DNA from: Vicinamibacterales bacterium
Lineage (GTDB): Bacteria > Acidobacteriota > Vicinamibacteria > Vicinamibacterales > UBA8438
Assembly (NCBI GenBank): GCA_029940535.1
Contig: JAPYUM010000005.1
Span: 22,541 to 86,540, forward strand
Direction: 5' to 3'
Length of the DNA stretch: 64,000 bases
The position numbers and the translations under genes are program-made. The notes under the pieces are model-generated. The model was not told the origin of the DNA and made no database searches. It saw only the letters and a program-made list of their open reading frames with translations. How positions within the stretch are numbered: the first letter of the stretch is position 1; each line of letters opens with the position of its first letter. This document shows, one piece after another, positions 42,514 through 51,209 of this stretch.

Positions 42514-45017
42514 ACGACCTCCCGCGGACGTCGGCTGGCGTCATGCGCACGCTCCCCCTCGTCACCGGTTTGGTAGCCGCGCTCTCGCTGGCCAGCCAGG
42601 CCCCCGTCGGGGCCCAGGCACCGGTCGCGGATCCGGCCGTGACGATGAACCGGGCCCGCGCGCGGGCGATGCTCGACCGGTATTGCGTTGTGTGCCACAA
42701 CGAGCGAACCCGTACTGCCGACCTGACCCTCGACACGCTCGACCTCATGCACGTCGGGCAGGACGCCGACAGCTGGGAACATGTGGTGCGGCGGCTCAGG
42801 GCGAGCGCGATGCCACCGGCCGGACGCCCGCGCCCGGATGCGGGCACGACGCGCGCCTTCGTCGGCTGGCTCGAGTCAGCGCTGGACCGGGACGGACTGG
42901 CCGACCCGGACCCCGGCCGCCCCGCCATCCACCGTCTGAACCGCGCGGAGTACGGCAACGCCGTCCGCGATCTGTTCGACCTCACGGTCGACGTGAACGC
43001 GCTGCTCCCGGTCGACGACGAGGAGGAGGGCTTCGACAATATCGCCGACGTGCTGTCGGTATCGCCCACCCTGATCGAGCGGTATCTGGGCGCCGCCCAG
43101 CGCATCAGCCGCCTGGTGGTCCGCGACCGTACCTTGCGCCCGGTGGCCGAGATCTACCCGGTCCATGGTGCGCTCGACCAGAATCAGGCGGTCAGCCTCG
43201 ACCTGCCACTCGGCTCGCGGGGTGGGGTCGCCGTCGAGCACAACTTTCCGGTGGACGGTGAGTATGTCATCCGCGTAACACTGCGCAAGCAGGAGTACGG
43301 ATACGCCCGGGGCATGGGGCAGCCCCATCGGATCGACCTCCGCCTGGACGGCGCGCGGCTCGACACCTTCATGGTCGGTCGCGACTGGGAGCACGGACAG
43401 CTGCCGCCGATGGGGTACGCCGGGAAGTTCGAGCAGGTGTACGACGGTAGTTCCTTCCCCGCGTGGGAGCGCTACGCGCTCAACGCGGACGAGGGGCTGG
43501 AGATCCGGACCACCGTGACCAGCGGCCGGCATCGGGTGGGCGTCGCGTTCGACCGGCGTTCCGCGGTGGCGGAGGGCATCTTGCCGCTCGCGGTCGACCG
43601 CTCCTCCTATTCCTACGGGCAGGACGAAATGCAGGACGGCAATCCCGCCATTTCCGGCATCGAGATCCTCGGGCCATACAACGTGGTTGACGCCTCCGCC
43701 CCGACGAGTCGGAACCAGATCTTCGAGTGCCAGCCGTCGACCACGAACGCGGAGCCGGGCTGCGCCCGCGAGATCCTCTCGTCGCTGGCCCGTCGGGCCT
43801 ACCGACGGCCGGCGACCGAGGCCGACGTGACGCTGCTGATGGCGTTCTACCAGGAGGGGGCGGCGGAGCGCGGCTTCGAGGCCGGCATCCAGGCGGCGAT
43901 CGAGCGGCTGCTCGTCGACCCAGAATTCCTGTTTCGGATCGAGACCGACCCCGCCGGCATCGCGGCCGGGGCGTCGTATCAGGTCAGCGACCTCGAACTC
44001 GCCTCGCGGCTCTCGTTCTTTCTCTGGAGCAGCATTCCAGACGACGAGATGTTGGACCTGGCGGTCGAGGAGCGGCTTGGTCAGCCGGACACCCTCGACC
44101 GACAGATACGGCGTATGCTCGCCGACCCTCGGTCGCGGGCGCTGGTCGAGAACTTCGGCGGCCAGTGGCTCCAGCTTCGCAAGCTGCGGAACGCGGCGCC
44201 CGACACCGCGACCTACACCGCCTTCGACGAGAACCTCCGGGACGCGATGCGACGAGAGACCGAGCTCGTGCTCGAGGCTGAGCTCCTCGATGACCGGCCG
44301 GTGGTCAATCTGCTGCGCACCGACTACACCTTCGTCAACGAACGGCTCGCGCGGCACTACGATCTGCCCAACGTCTATGGGCCGCACTTCCGCCGGGTCT
44401 CGCTCCCGGAGACCCGTGGCGGGATCCTCGGCCACGCGAGCATTCTGACCATCACGTCCTACGCGAATCGCACCTCTCCGGTGGTGCGCGGCAAGTGGCT
44501 GCTCGAGAACATTCTCGGAACGCCACCGCCGCCCCCGCCGCCGAACGTCCCCAGCCTGCCCAGTGCCCGCGAAGCCGGTGTGCCGGCCACCATGCGGGAG
44601 CGACTGGCCCAGCACCGCACCAACGCCGTCTGTGCGAGCTGTCACAGCATCATCGACCCGCTCGGCTTCGCGCTGGAGTCGTACGACGCGATCGGGCGCT
44701 GGCGTGCCACCAACGGTGGCGGAACCCCGTTTGATACCGGCGTCCCGATCGATGCGTCCGGGACCCTGATCGACGGCACCGAGATTCGAGGGCTCTCCGG
44801 TCTGCGCGAGGTGCTCCTCGACCGGCAGGACCAGTTCGTGGACACCGTCACCGAGAAGCTGCTCACCTACGCGGTCGGGCGGACTCTCGGACCGGGCGAC
44901 ATGCCGGTCGTGCGGCACATCGCCCGCCAGACGTCACCTGACCAGCTGACCTGGTCGGCGCTCATCACTGCCATCGTCAAGAGCCCGCCGTTTCTGATGC
45001 GGAGGTCCGAGTCATGA
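42510..45017 (+). CDS. DUF1592/DUF1588-type planctomycete cytochrome c protein
   Basis: An 835-residue exported multidomain protein. After the signal peptide (to about residue 36), a cytochrome motif CVVCH occupies 59-63. Then come DUF1587 (AIHRLNRAEYGNAVRDLFDL), a ligand-binding-like sandwich region, DUF1595/DUF1592 (LLVDPEFLFRIETDP, LASRLSFFLWSSIPDDEML), DUF1588 (NRTSPVVRGKWLLENILGTP with a poly-Pro run) with a second heme motif CASCH, and DUF1585 at the end. No domain has a proven activity; polymer or sulfatide-linked oxidation has been suggested for relatives. Overlaps both neighbours by ATGA. Confidence 0.9.
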   Translation: MNDLPRTSAGVMRTLPLVTGLVAALSLASQAPVGAQAPVADPAVTMNRARARAMLDRYCVVCHNERTRTADLTLDTLDLMHVGQDADSWEHVVRRLRASAMPPAGRPRPDAGTTRAFVGWLESALDRDGLADPDPGRPAIHRLNRAEYGNAVRDLFDLTVDVNALLPVDDEEEGFDNIADVLSVSPTLIERYLGAAQRISRLVVRDRTLRPVAEIYPVHGALDQNQAVSLDLPLGSRGGVAVEHNFPVDGEYVIRVTLRKQEYGYARGMGQPHRIDLRLDGARLDTFMVGRDWEHGQLPPMGYAGKFEQVYDGSSFPAWERYALNADEGLEIRTTVTSGRHRVGVAFDRRSAVAEGILPLAVDRSSYSYGQDEMQDGNPAISGIEILGPYNVVDASAPTSRNQIFECQPSTTNAEPGCAREILSSLARRAYRRPATEADVTLLMAFYQEGAAERGFEAGIQAAIERLLVDPEFLFRIETDPAGIAAGASYQVSDLELASRLSFFLWSSIPDDEMLDLAVEERLGQPDTLDRQIRRMLADPRSRALVENFGGQWLQLRKLRNAAPDTATYTAFDENLRDAMRRETELVLEAELLDDRPVVNLLRTDYTFVNERLARHYDLPNVYGPHFRRVSLPETRGGILGHASILTITSYANRTSPVVRGKWLLENILGTPPPPPPPNVPSLPSAREAGVPATMRERLAQHRTNAVCASCHSIIDPLGFALESYDAIGRWRATNGGGTPFDTGVPIDASGTLIDGTEIRGLSGLREVLLDRQDQFVDTVTEKLLTYAVGRTLGPGDMPVVRHIARQTSPDQLTWSALITAIVKSPPFLMRRSES

Positions 45018-46378
45018 TCATTCCCAAGCTCCCGATTCCTCGGCGCACCGTGCTGCGTGGCCTGGGCGCCACCCTGGCGCTGCCGCTCCTCGAGCGGATG
45101 ACACCGGCGACCCGGATCGCGCGCGCCGCCGCGGCGCCGGTCGTCCGGTTCTGCACCGTGTATGTCCCGAACGGCATCGTGATGGATCGCTGGACACCGG
45201 CCACCGAGGGCACCGGTTTCGCGACCACGCCGACCCTGCTCCCGCTCGAACCGTTCCGAGACCGGCTGCTGGTGCTGAGCGGGCTCGACAACACCGGCGC
45301 CCGGTCACGCTCGGGTGCCTCGGGCGCCCATGCGAAACCGGCCGGCGCCTTCATGACCGGGATCGAGCCGCTGCCAACCACCGGCAGCTCAAGCCTCTCG
45401 CTCGGCATCTCGATGGACCAGATCATCGCCAACACCTTGGGTCAGGAGACGCCGCTCCCCTCGCTGGAGTTGGGGCTCGAAGGCGCGGACACCGTGAACG
45501 GGGTGGGCACCTGCGACGTCGGGTTCAGTTGCGCCTACCAGAACCGCCTCGCGTGGAGCGGTCCCTCCACGCCGCTGCCGGTGGAGACCAATCCACGGGT
45601 GGTGTTCGATCGGCTGTTCGGCAGCATCGACAGCACCGACCCGGTGGTGCGGCGGGCACGGCTCCGCCGCCAGGGCAGCATCATCGACTCCGTGCTCGAC
45701 AAGGTGGACCGGCTACAGGGCGACCTCGGCCGCCGCGACCGGGCCAAGCTCGACGAGTATCTGCAGTCGGTCCGCGAAATCGAACGTCGTCTCCAGGTCG
45801 CCGAGTCGCAGGGCCGTGAGTTGCCGCTGGTCGAGTCACCGGCCGGCATCCCGGTCAGCTACGACGACCACGCCCGGCTGATGTTCGACATGCAGGCCCT
45901 CGCGCTCCAGACCGACACCACCCGCGTCATCACGTTTCAGATCGGACGCGAGCAGAGCGGCGCCACCTATCCGCAGATCGGTGTGTCCGACTCGCATCAT
46001 CCGATCTCGCATCATGGCGGCGACAAGAACAAGATCGCCAGCTTGGCCAAGATCAACGTCTATCACACCACCCTGTTTGCCTACTTCCTGGACAAGCTCG
46101 CCACCACCAGTGACGGGGACGCGACCTTGCTGGACAACGTGATCGCGCTCTACGGCAGCGCCATCAGCGAGGGCAACAGCCACGACATTCGCAACCTGCC
46201 GATCCTGCTCGCCGGGGGCGGGGCGGGGCGGATCACAGGCGGGCGCCACGTCAAGTATCCGGAGCGAACCCAACGGTTGACCAATCTGCAGCTCACGCTG
46301 CTCAACAAGCTGGGTGTCCCGACCGAGGAGTTCGGCGACAGCACCGGCGAGCAGCTGACGGAACTCGCCGAGGTCTAG
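45014..46378 (+). CDS. DUF1552 protein, Tat-type signal
   Basis: A 454-residue DUF1552 protein. The N-terminus PIPRRTVLRGLGATLALPLL is a twin-arginine-like signal. The body carries the family blocks FCTVYVPNGIVMDRW, LLVLSGLDNTGARS, GAHAKPAGAFMTG, SGATYPQIGVSDSHHPISHH and IALYGSAISEGNSHDIRNLP. The His-rich SDSHHPISHHGG segment resembles alkaline phosphatase/sulfatase superfamily (DUF1501-related) metal sites. Its start overlaps the DUF1592 gene by 4 bp, which is the conserved order of this cassette. Confidence 0.88.
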   Translation: MIIPKLPIPRRTVLRGLGATLALPLLERMTPATRIARAAAAPVVRFCTVYVPNGIVMDRWTPATEGTGFATTPTLLPLEPFRDRLLVLSGLDNTGARSRSGASGAHAKPAGAFMTGIEPLPTTGSSSLSLGISMDQIIANTLGQETPLPSLELGLEGADTVNGVGTCDVGFSCAYQNRLAWSGPSTPLPVETNPRVVFDRLFGSIDSTDPVVRRARLRRQGSIIDSVLDKVDRLQGDLGRRDRAKLDEYLQSVREIERRLQVAESQGRELPLVESPAGIPVSYDDHARLMFDMQALALQTDTTRVITFQIGREQSGATYPQIGVSDSHHPISHHGGDKNKIASLAKINVYHTTLFAYFLDKLATTSDGDATLLDNVIALYGSAISEGNSHDIRNLPILLAGGGAGRITGGRHVKYPERTQRLTNLQLTLLNKLGVPTEEFGDSTGEQLTELAEV

Positions 46379-46411
46379 CGCAGCGTTTCGACTGACCGAT
46401 TGTCGCCAGGG

Positions 46412-46906
46412 CTACCGAGCGCGCGCCGGCAAGCCCGTTCCCCCGGCCTCGACCGCGAGGGCTCGCTCGAGGCACACACCGGGCGGCTGCGTCATGCCGT
46501 CGAGTCCCGCGACGACCCGCTCGGCGCTGGCCGCTTCGAGCGCGTACCGCGGGTCGAGCACCCGGTCGGTCGTGACCGACGTGCGGCCCGCAAACTGGAC
46601 CTGCCATCGCAGCTCGGCATCGACATCGCGCCGTACCACCATCACACAGGTGAATCGATGCCGCCCGGCCAGAAACACGGTCGGCTGCCCTCGGTCGGCC
46701 GCCCCGCCGACAAACCGGTTGTCGTCACCGGCCTCGATCGTGACATCGACCTGATTGAGATTGTAGTAGCCGAAGGCGAGCGTCAACGACGCATCGGCGT
46801 TGCGAACGAACCCGTCGTATTGCAAATAGATGGGTTGTGTCGGCTGCGCGGCCACCACCCCCGCGGATAGACCAACGAACACGATGACGCGGGCGACGGC
46901 CGGCAT
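46412..46906 (-). CDS. small secreted protein in the copper operon
   Basis: A 164-residue exported protein (signal peptide to about residue 20, VVAAQ). The core IYLQYDGFVRNADASLTLAF, GYYNLNQVDVTIEAGDDNRF and LAGRHRFTCVMVVRRDVDAE is beta-strand rich and compact. I recognise it only as a conserved secreted beta-sandwich type found near cytochrome and copper proteins in Acidobacteriota. It starts 6 bp after the stop of the heme/PHM-like protein gene, so it is part of that operon and may be a partner subunit. Function unknown. Confidence 0.7.
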   Translation of the reverse strand: MPAVARVIVFVGLSAGVVAAQPTQPIYLQYDGFVRNADASLTLAFGYYNLNQVDVTIEAGDDNRFVGGAADRGQPTVFLAGRHRFTCVMVVRRDVDAELRWQVQFAGRTSVTTDRVLDPRYALEAASAERVVAGLDGMTQPPGVCLERALAVEAGGTGLPARAR

Positions 46907-46912
46907 GCGAGG

Positions 46913-48190
46913 TCACTCCGGTTGCAGCGCCGCGAACTCGTCCTCGGGGATGTAGAAGTAGTCCAGCCACCCGATGTTCATCTCGTCAATCGTTCGGTCA
47001 CCCCAGCCGACAGCGGCGGTCGGGTCCGGGTTGACGCGGTTGGCGGCCGAGTTGTCGTGATAGGCGGTCACATGCATCACGGTGCCGGCCGGCAGGGTCA
47101 GCGGCGTCTCATAGACGTAGGTTGGCTGCCAGTCCCAGGCGAACCGGTTGACGTCGCTCAGCAGCTCGGGTTGTCCATCGCTCGGCCGAATCGCCTCCAG
47201 CGTCATGCCCTTACCCCGGTAGTGCATGTGCGGCTGAAAGCTGATGATCCGTGCCGGCTCCCGCAATGTGAAGTAGGCATCGCTGCGAACGTTGGCGTCA
47301 CCCGGCGGGATGATCAGGTCCCGGTTCGAGACGGCCTTCGTCGTGACGACATACTCGGGCACATATCCCTTTGGATACAGTTTGATGCCGACTCGCGTCT
47401 GGTCGACAAAGCTCTGCTCGTCGTCAGGCAGATAATGGAGCTGGAACCGGATGAGATCATCCTTCCGCAGCAATCTCGCGTAGCCGTCTTCGAAGTAGTC
47501 ACCGGCGAAGTCGCCCCGGGCACGATTGGCGAGCAGTTCACGCACCCGCCGCGGTCCGCCTCCGGTGTCCTCCGCATCGGCCCCACCCATCACCGCGTAG
47601 ATGAGCACGTGGTGCACGACCTGCGATTCGCCCGGCATCACCTGGATCCACTTGATGTAGCGATCTTCGGTCAACCCGGTCGGCAGCTCCGGCTCCGGAA
47701 AGGTCTCCGTGGAGTTGGGCGGCACCACGACCGGCGGACTCGTGATGACCAGGTCCGGCTCCTCGCCGTGATACCAGGTGTCGACCGCAGGCCACTCAAG
47801 CGGCGGCGGAGCGTCGGTCGCGTTGCCGCGGGGCGCTCCCTGGTCGACCCAGCGGGCCACGGTCGCAATCTCGGTCTCGCTCAGCGACGGGTCGTCGCGA
47901 TACACACCCACCGTGCGGTCGGCGAACCAGGGTGGCATGATGCGCGCCTCGACCCGCTGCTTGATGGCACGTGCCCATGGGCGAACCTCGTCGTAGGTCA
48001 GCAACGACATCGGGGTGAACATGTTCGGTCGATGACAGGTTTGACAGGACCGCTGCATGATCGGCAACACGTCGCGGGAAAACGTGGGGTGCTCGGGCAC
48101 CGCGTCATCGTTCGCCGCCAGCGTCGACACGGCGAGCGCCAGAGCAAATGCGGCACCGAATGGCACGCGAATCATCTGCGAGGGTGTCAT
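46913..48190 (-). CDS. heme c plus PHM-like copper monooxygenase-type protein
   Basis: A 425-residue exported protein. ATG at 48190 has GAGGAGAG upstream. Residues 36-125 form a cytochrome-like domain with CQTCH at 49-53 and MPPW as a likely axial Met. Residues 140-425 resemble the two copper-binding domains of ascorbate-dependent (type II copper) monooxygenases, with QVVHHVLIYAVM, FQPHMHYRGKGM and VMHVTAYHDNSAAN providing His/Met ligands. The family is widespread but uncharacterised. Operon placement with an LPMO-like histidine-brace protein suggests a periplasmic copper oxidation system. Confidence 0.82.
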   Translation of the reverse strand: MTPSQMIRVPFGAAFALALAVSTLAANDDAVPEHPTFSRDVLPIMQRSCQTCHRPNMFTPMSLLTYDEVRPWARAIKQRVEARIMPPWFADRTVGVYRDDPSLSETEIATVARWVDQGAPRGNATDAPPPLEWPAVDTWYHGEEPDLVITSPPVVVPPNSTETFPEPELPTGLTEDRYIKWIQVMPGESQVVHHVLIYAVMGGADAEDTGGGPRRVRELLANRARGDFAGDYFEDGYARLLRKDDLIRFQLHYLPDDEQSFVDQTRVGIKLYPKGYVPEYVVTTKAVSNRDLIIPPGDANVRSDAYFTLREPARIISFQPHMHYRGKGMTLEAIRPSDGQPELLSDVNRFAWDWQPTYVYETPLTLPAGTVMHVTAYHDNSAANRVNPDPTAAVGWGDRTIDEMNIGWLDYFYIPEDEFAALQPE

Positions 48191-48287
48191 TGTCGGCTCT
48201 CCTCAACCGCAGTGAAATCGAGTCGCTCTGCGCCGCCCCACCGCTCGGACTCGGCCCGATTGTGAGACTGGGCGGACGCCCCTCTCG

Positions 48288-48944
48288 TCAGCGTCCCGCT
48301 GTCGTCGGCCAACCTTCGTCGATCGGCTTTGACGGATCTGCGGTGATCTTCAGGTCGGCGCAGTGGTGGTAGGAATAGCCGCCTGGCTGGTTGTACCGGT
48401 GATCCGCCATGAATTGGATCACCTGCAGGGTGCAGTTCTCGCAGTTGATGTTCGGGAGGGGGATGTCGGTCTCCCACGGAGCCATCGGCGTGTCGGGCCG
48501 AAAGGAGGCGTTTTCGCCTTCGGCTGGATAGTGTGTGAACAGGCCGTCGGCGATGACCGGAATCTGCGGCGGGCTTTGAATCGCGCCCCAGACGGAATAC
48601 AGGCCCCGGTCCGTATACTCCTCGAACGCCATCGGATCCGGCGGTAGCTCGTTCCGTGAGTTCACCGCGAGTGCAACGCGGTAGTGACCCGAGTGGAAGA
48701 TCGTTTCCTGGATCCTCACGTGCAGCTCGGTGCCGCCGGTGACCTCGGTGACAGCTCCGGTCAGCAGCTCCGCGTTCTCGCCCGTCGGCTCGCCGCCGCA
48801 CGGGCCGACCTTCTGCGGGTCGCCAAGCTGGTTCTCGGTGACCCAGGATGCCGGCTCGAGCAGGATGAAGTGAGCCTGCGTTTCGACGGGCAGCATAGGG
48901 AGCGTTATGGCCAAGGCGAACAGGAAACGCAGAAATAGCTTCAT
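48288..48944 (-). CDS. LPMO-like histidine-brace copper protein (SCE4755 type)
   Basis: A 218-residue exported protein with GAGGAGGA before the ATG. The signal peptide ends ETQA at residue 24, making His25 (HFILLEPASW) the mature N-terminus, as in lytic polysaccharide monooxygenases where that His forms the copper brace. A second histidine in IFHSGHYRVALAV (His84 or His87) is the expected partner, and YSYHHCADLKI near the C-terminus may be axial. The pattern fits the SCE4755 family of polysaccharide-monooxygenase-like proteins. Activity on polysaccharide is not shown; copper transport or another oxidation is possible. Confidence 0.75.
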   Translation of the reverse strand: MKLFLRFLFALAITLPMLPVETQAHFILLEPASWVTENQLGDPQKVGPCGGEPTGENAELLTGAVTEVTGGTELHVRIQETIFHSGHYRVALAVNSRNELPPDPMAFEEYTDRGLYSVWGAIQSPPQIPVIADGLFTHYPAEGENASFRPDTPMAPWETDIPLPNINCENCTLQVIQFMADHRYNQPGGYSYHHCADLKITADPSKPIDEGWPTTAGR

Positions 48945-49109
48945 TGAGTCGTCCTCCTCGACAGACCCGAGCGAGCGAATCGTTGGTGCTCTGGAATGCG
49001 GTCACGCGTCTCCAGAGTCGCCATATTCTAGTCCCCAGCAACGGCAATGTCTTGTATACGTCCCAGCGCGCTCGCCCGGCTCCTGAGGAAACGGCGGGCC
49101 GTGGGGATC

Positions 49110-49165
49110 GTAGCAAGCCCCTTCAGGGGCGCTGATCGTTCAGCGGGCCTAAAGGCCCTTGCTAC
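49110..49165. repeat. REP-like palindromic element, divergent copy
   Basis: A 56-bp element with outer arms GTAGCAAG and CTTGCTAC. Inner hairpins are GCCCCTTCAGGGGC and GGGCCTAAAGGCCC, with GCTGATCGTTCAGC in the centre. The architecture (arms, two hairpins, central GATC) is like the elements at 9172 and 17549, but the sequence is different. The rest of the 48945-49225 interval holds no gene. Confidence 0.7.
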
Positions 49166-49225
49166 GGCCGCCAGATGGACGTAACCCGTGCCTTGCCCGA
49201 GGCTGCACGGCAGGACGAGGGTTCG

Positions 49226-50104
49226 TCAGTCGACCGGAGCCGGCGCTAGGAGCAGGTCGAGGCCCCGGGCAAAGTCCTCGGCCGAGGGCATCTCGTGTCC
49301 CATACCGTCGATGTCAACCAAATGCAGGTCGGTGAACCCGTCACGCTCGTAGGCCGCGGCGGTCAGTCGGCATTCCTCTCGGTTGAAGTCGCCGCTGCCG
49401 GTCATGATGACGAGCGGATGACGCTTGGCGCGCTCGAGCACGTCGGGAGACGGTCTGGGGAACTGCGGAACACGCTGACCCGGGCTGGACTCTGGCGAAA
49501 CATCCAGGTACGTCGTGACTCCGATGATCGGAAATCCACCGGCGAACACGTCGGGGTAGGCGACCGCATGCATGGCGGCCATCCGCCCACCACCGGACAG
49601 CCCCGAGACGAAGATCCGGTCCCGGTCGATGTGGTAAAAACTCTCCACGTTCGCGGCGGCATCGAGCGCCAAGCCGGCGCGTGGAAAGAGGTGACGCTGG
49701 TTGCCTGCGCCGTGGGGACCAATCCAGATCAGGCGGCGCTCGTCGAACACGGGCCGGAGTGCCAGTGGGATCGCACCGTCGTCGAACGGTGAGACCCAGA
49801 CCACGACACCGTACGGCTCTCCCTCCGGGTCGTAGGCCGGCGGGACGTAGAGACTGAAGCTCTCCGTGGCCAGGTCGTAGTCCCAGCCTTCGAGGTCGCC
49901 CGGGAACTGGAAACGTTCGGCCCATCGGCGCGTTTCAGATTCTGGAGAACGCGCCGGGAGCACGGCATCGAACTCGCCGGTGCGATGGGCGGTGAGCGGA
50001 GTTGGAGATTCCGCGCTCCGCCCACTGGGAGACCCGGCGTTCTGAGCCTGGGTCGCCGAAGCGACGCAGAGCGCGGCCACGACGAGAGCGGTTCTTGAGA
50101 GCAT
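49226..50104 (-). CDS. secreted alpha/beta-hydrolase, PHB depolymerase/esterase-like
   Basis: A 292-residue exported hydrolase starting at ATG 50104, with signal peptide to about residue 20 (ASATQAQ). The nucleophile elbow is SGLSGGGRMAAMHA; the acid is probably in MTGSGDFNREE and the His in IDGMGHEMP. The arrangement with VVVWVSPFDDG as the oxyanion strand resembles polyhydroxybutyrate depolymerase-like or feruloyl esterase families. Substrate unknown. It is followed on the same strand, after the REP-like element, by the copper operon but is probably a separate transcript. Confidence 0.8.
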   Translation of the reverse strand: MLSRTALVVAALCVASATQAQNAGSPSGRSAESPTPLTAHRTGEFDAVLPARSPESETRRWAERFQFPGDLEGWDYDLATESFSLYVPPAYDPEGEPYGVVVWVSPFDDGAIPLALRPVFDERRLIWIGPHGAGNQRHLFPRAGLALDAAANVESFYHIDRDRIFVSGLSGGGRMAAMHAVAYPDVFAGGFPIIGVTTYLDVSPESSPGQRVPQFPRPSPDVLERAKRHPLVIMTGSGDFNREECRLTAAAYERDGFTDLHLVDIDGMGHEMPSAEDFARGLDLLLAPAPVD

Positions 50105-50130
50105 CAGCAATCGCCCTTGGAGTCGTGAGG

Positions 50131-51108
50131 TCAGGGCTTGGTCGACAGATTTGTCTTGTTGGTCCAGAAGATATCAATCGACCCAAAGCTGTTGTCCGAC
50201 CGGTTGGAGAACCAGGAAAACGTGCCCGTGCCCGGGGGCAGTGCGGGGCACATGTCTGCGGCTCCGGTGTTCACCTGCGGCCCCAGGTTCACCGCCGTCT
50301 CCCAACTGTTCGGTCCCGACTGCATCGCGCCCCAGATATCCATGCCACCAAATCCCCCGGGGCGACCGGACGTGAAATACACCATGCCGTCGGTGTCCTG
50401 GGTGAAGTGGAACTCCTCGGCCGCGGTGTTGATGTTCGCGCCCTGATTCACCGGCTCCTGCCAGGCGCCGCTGGCATCTTGCCGTGAACACCAGATGTCC
50501 GAACCGCCATAGCCCCCGTCCCGCATGGAGGCAAAGCACAAGGTCTGGCCATCCTGCAAAATGGCCGGGCAATGTTCGTTTCCGGCATCGGTACTGATGG
50601 GGGCTGGCATCAGCGCCGGTTCCGTCCACGTCCCGTTCACCTTGCGGGTCACGAACAGATCATTCGCGTTGCGAGGACTGCTGGTCGCAAGCCGGTCAGA
50701 CTTGAAGTAGATGGTGTTCCCGTCGCCGGTGATCCAGGGCTCCCGGTCATCGCCGAGTCGCAGCGGATCAACATCCGTGGCCGGCGCCGCATTCACCGGA
50801 ATACCCATGTTCACCGGCGTGTTCCAGCCGCCGGTTTCCTGGTCGAACGTGGCGATGTAGAGGTCTTTCGGGTCGCCCGGCGCGACCGCAAAGTCTTCCC
50901 GGGCGCTGCAATACACCATGGTGCCATCGTCAGCAAACGAGAGCTCCCCCTCGGCCCACATGGTGTTGATGGGTCCACCGAAGTTGTGCACGGCGCGCTC
51001 CACCCAGTTTTGGCCCTGCGCCCAGGAGACATTCGGCACGCTGATGGTCACCACGATCGCCAGCGCACGGACACACACTCCAACTCTTGCGGCACTCTTC
51101 GATGTCAT
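50131..51108 (-). CDS. secreted PD40-repeat protein
   Basis: A 325-residue exported propeller protein starting at ATG 51108 (GAGGAGC upstream), with a signal peptide ending VSWAQ. WD40-like PD40 blades are EGELSFADDGTMVYCSARED, EPWITGDGNTIYFKSDR, HCPAILQDGQTLCFASMRDG with GGSDIWCSR, and DTDGMVYFTSGRPGGFGGMD. The repeated GG(Y/F)GGxDIW motif is typical of the Bacteroidota/acidobacterial PD40 family. No OmpA domain is present. It lies 26 bp upstream of the esterase gene and could be co-transcribed with it. Confidence 0.8.
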   Translation of the reverse strand: MTSKSAARVGVCVRALAIVVTISVPNVSWAQGQNWVERAVHNFGGPINTMWAEGELSFADDGTMVYCSAREDFAVAPGDPKDLYIATFDQETGGWNTPVNMGIPVNAAPATDVDPLRLGDDREPWITGDGNTIYFKSDRLATSSPRNANDLFVTRKVNGTWTEPALMPAPISTDAGNEHCPAILQDGQTLCFASMRDGGYGGSDIWCSRQDASGAWQEPVNQGANINTAAEEFHFTQDTDGMVYFTSGRPGGFGGMDIWGAMQSGPNSWETAVNLGPQVNTGAADMCPALPPGTGTFSWFSNRSDNSFGSIDIFWTNKTNLSTKP

Positions 51109-51209
51109 CTTTGCTCCTCGATGCACGGTCTGGTCACGCACGACCCCGGCTATCGGTTCTCACCTGAGACTATCAGGCATTCGGCGCCGACGGGGACGCA
51201 TCGGCGCCA

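Noticed and set aside
42876..44918. Minus-strand open frame of 680 codons
   Set aside because: Shadow of the DUF1592 cytochrome gene caused by GC-rich third positions; no motif or plausible start.
48187..49116. Minus-strand open frame of 309 codons
   Set aside because: Same strand but another frame than the LPMO-like gene; the chosen frame has the signal peptide, His brace and ribosome site.
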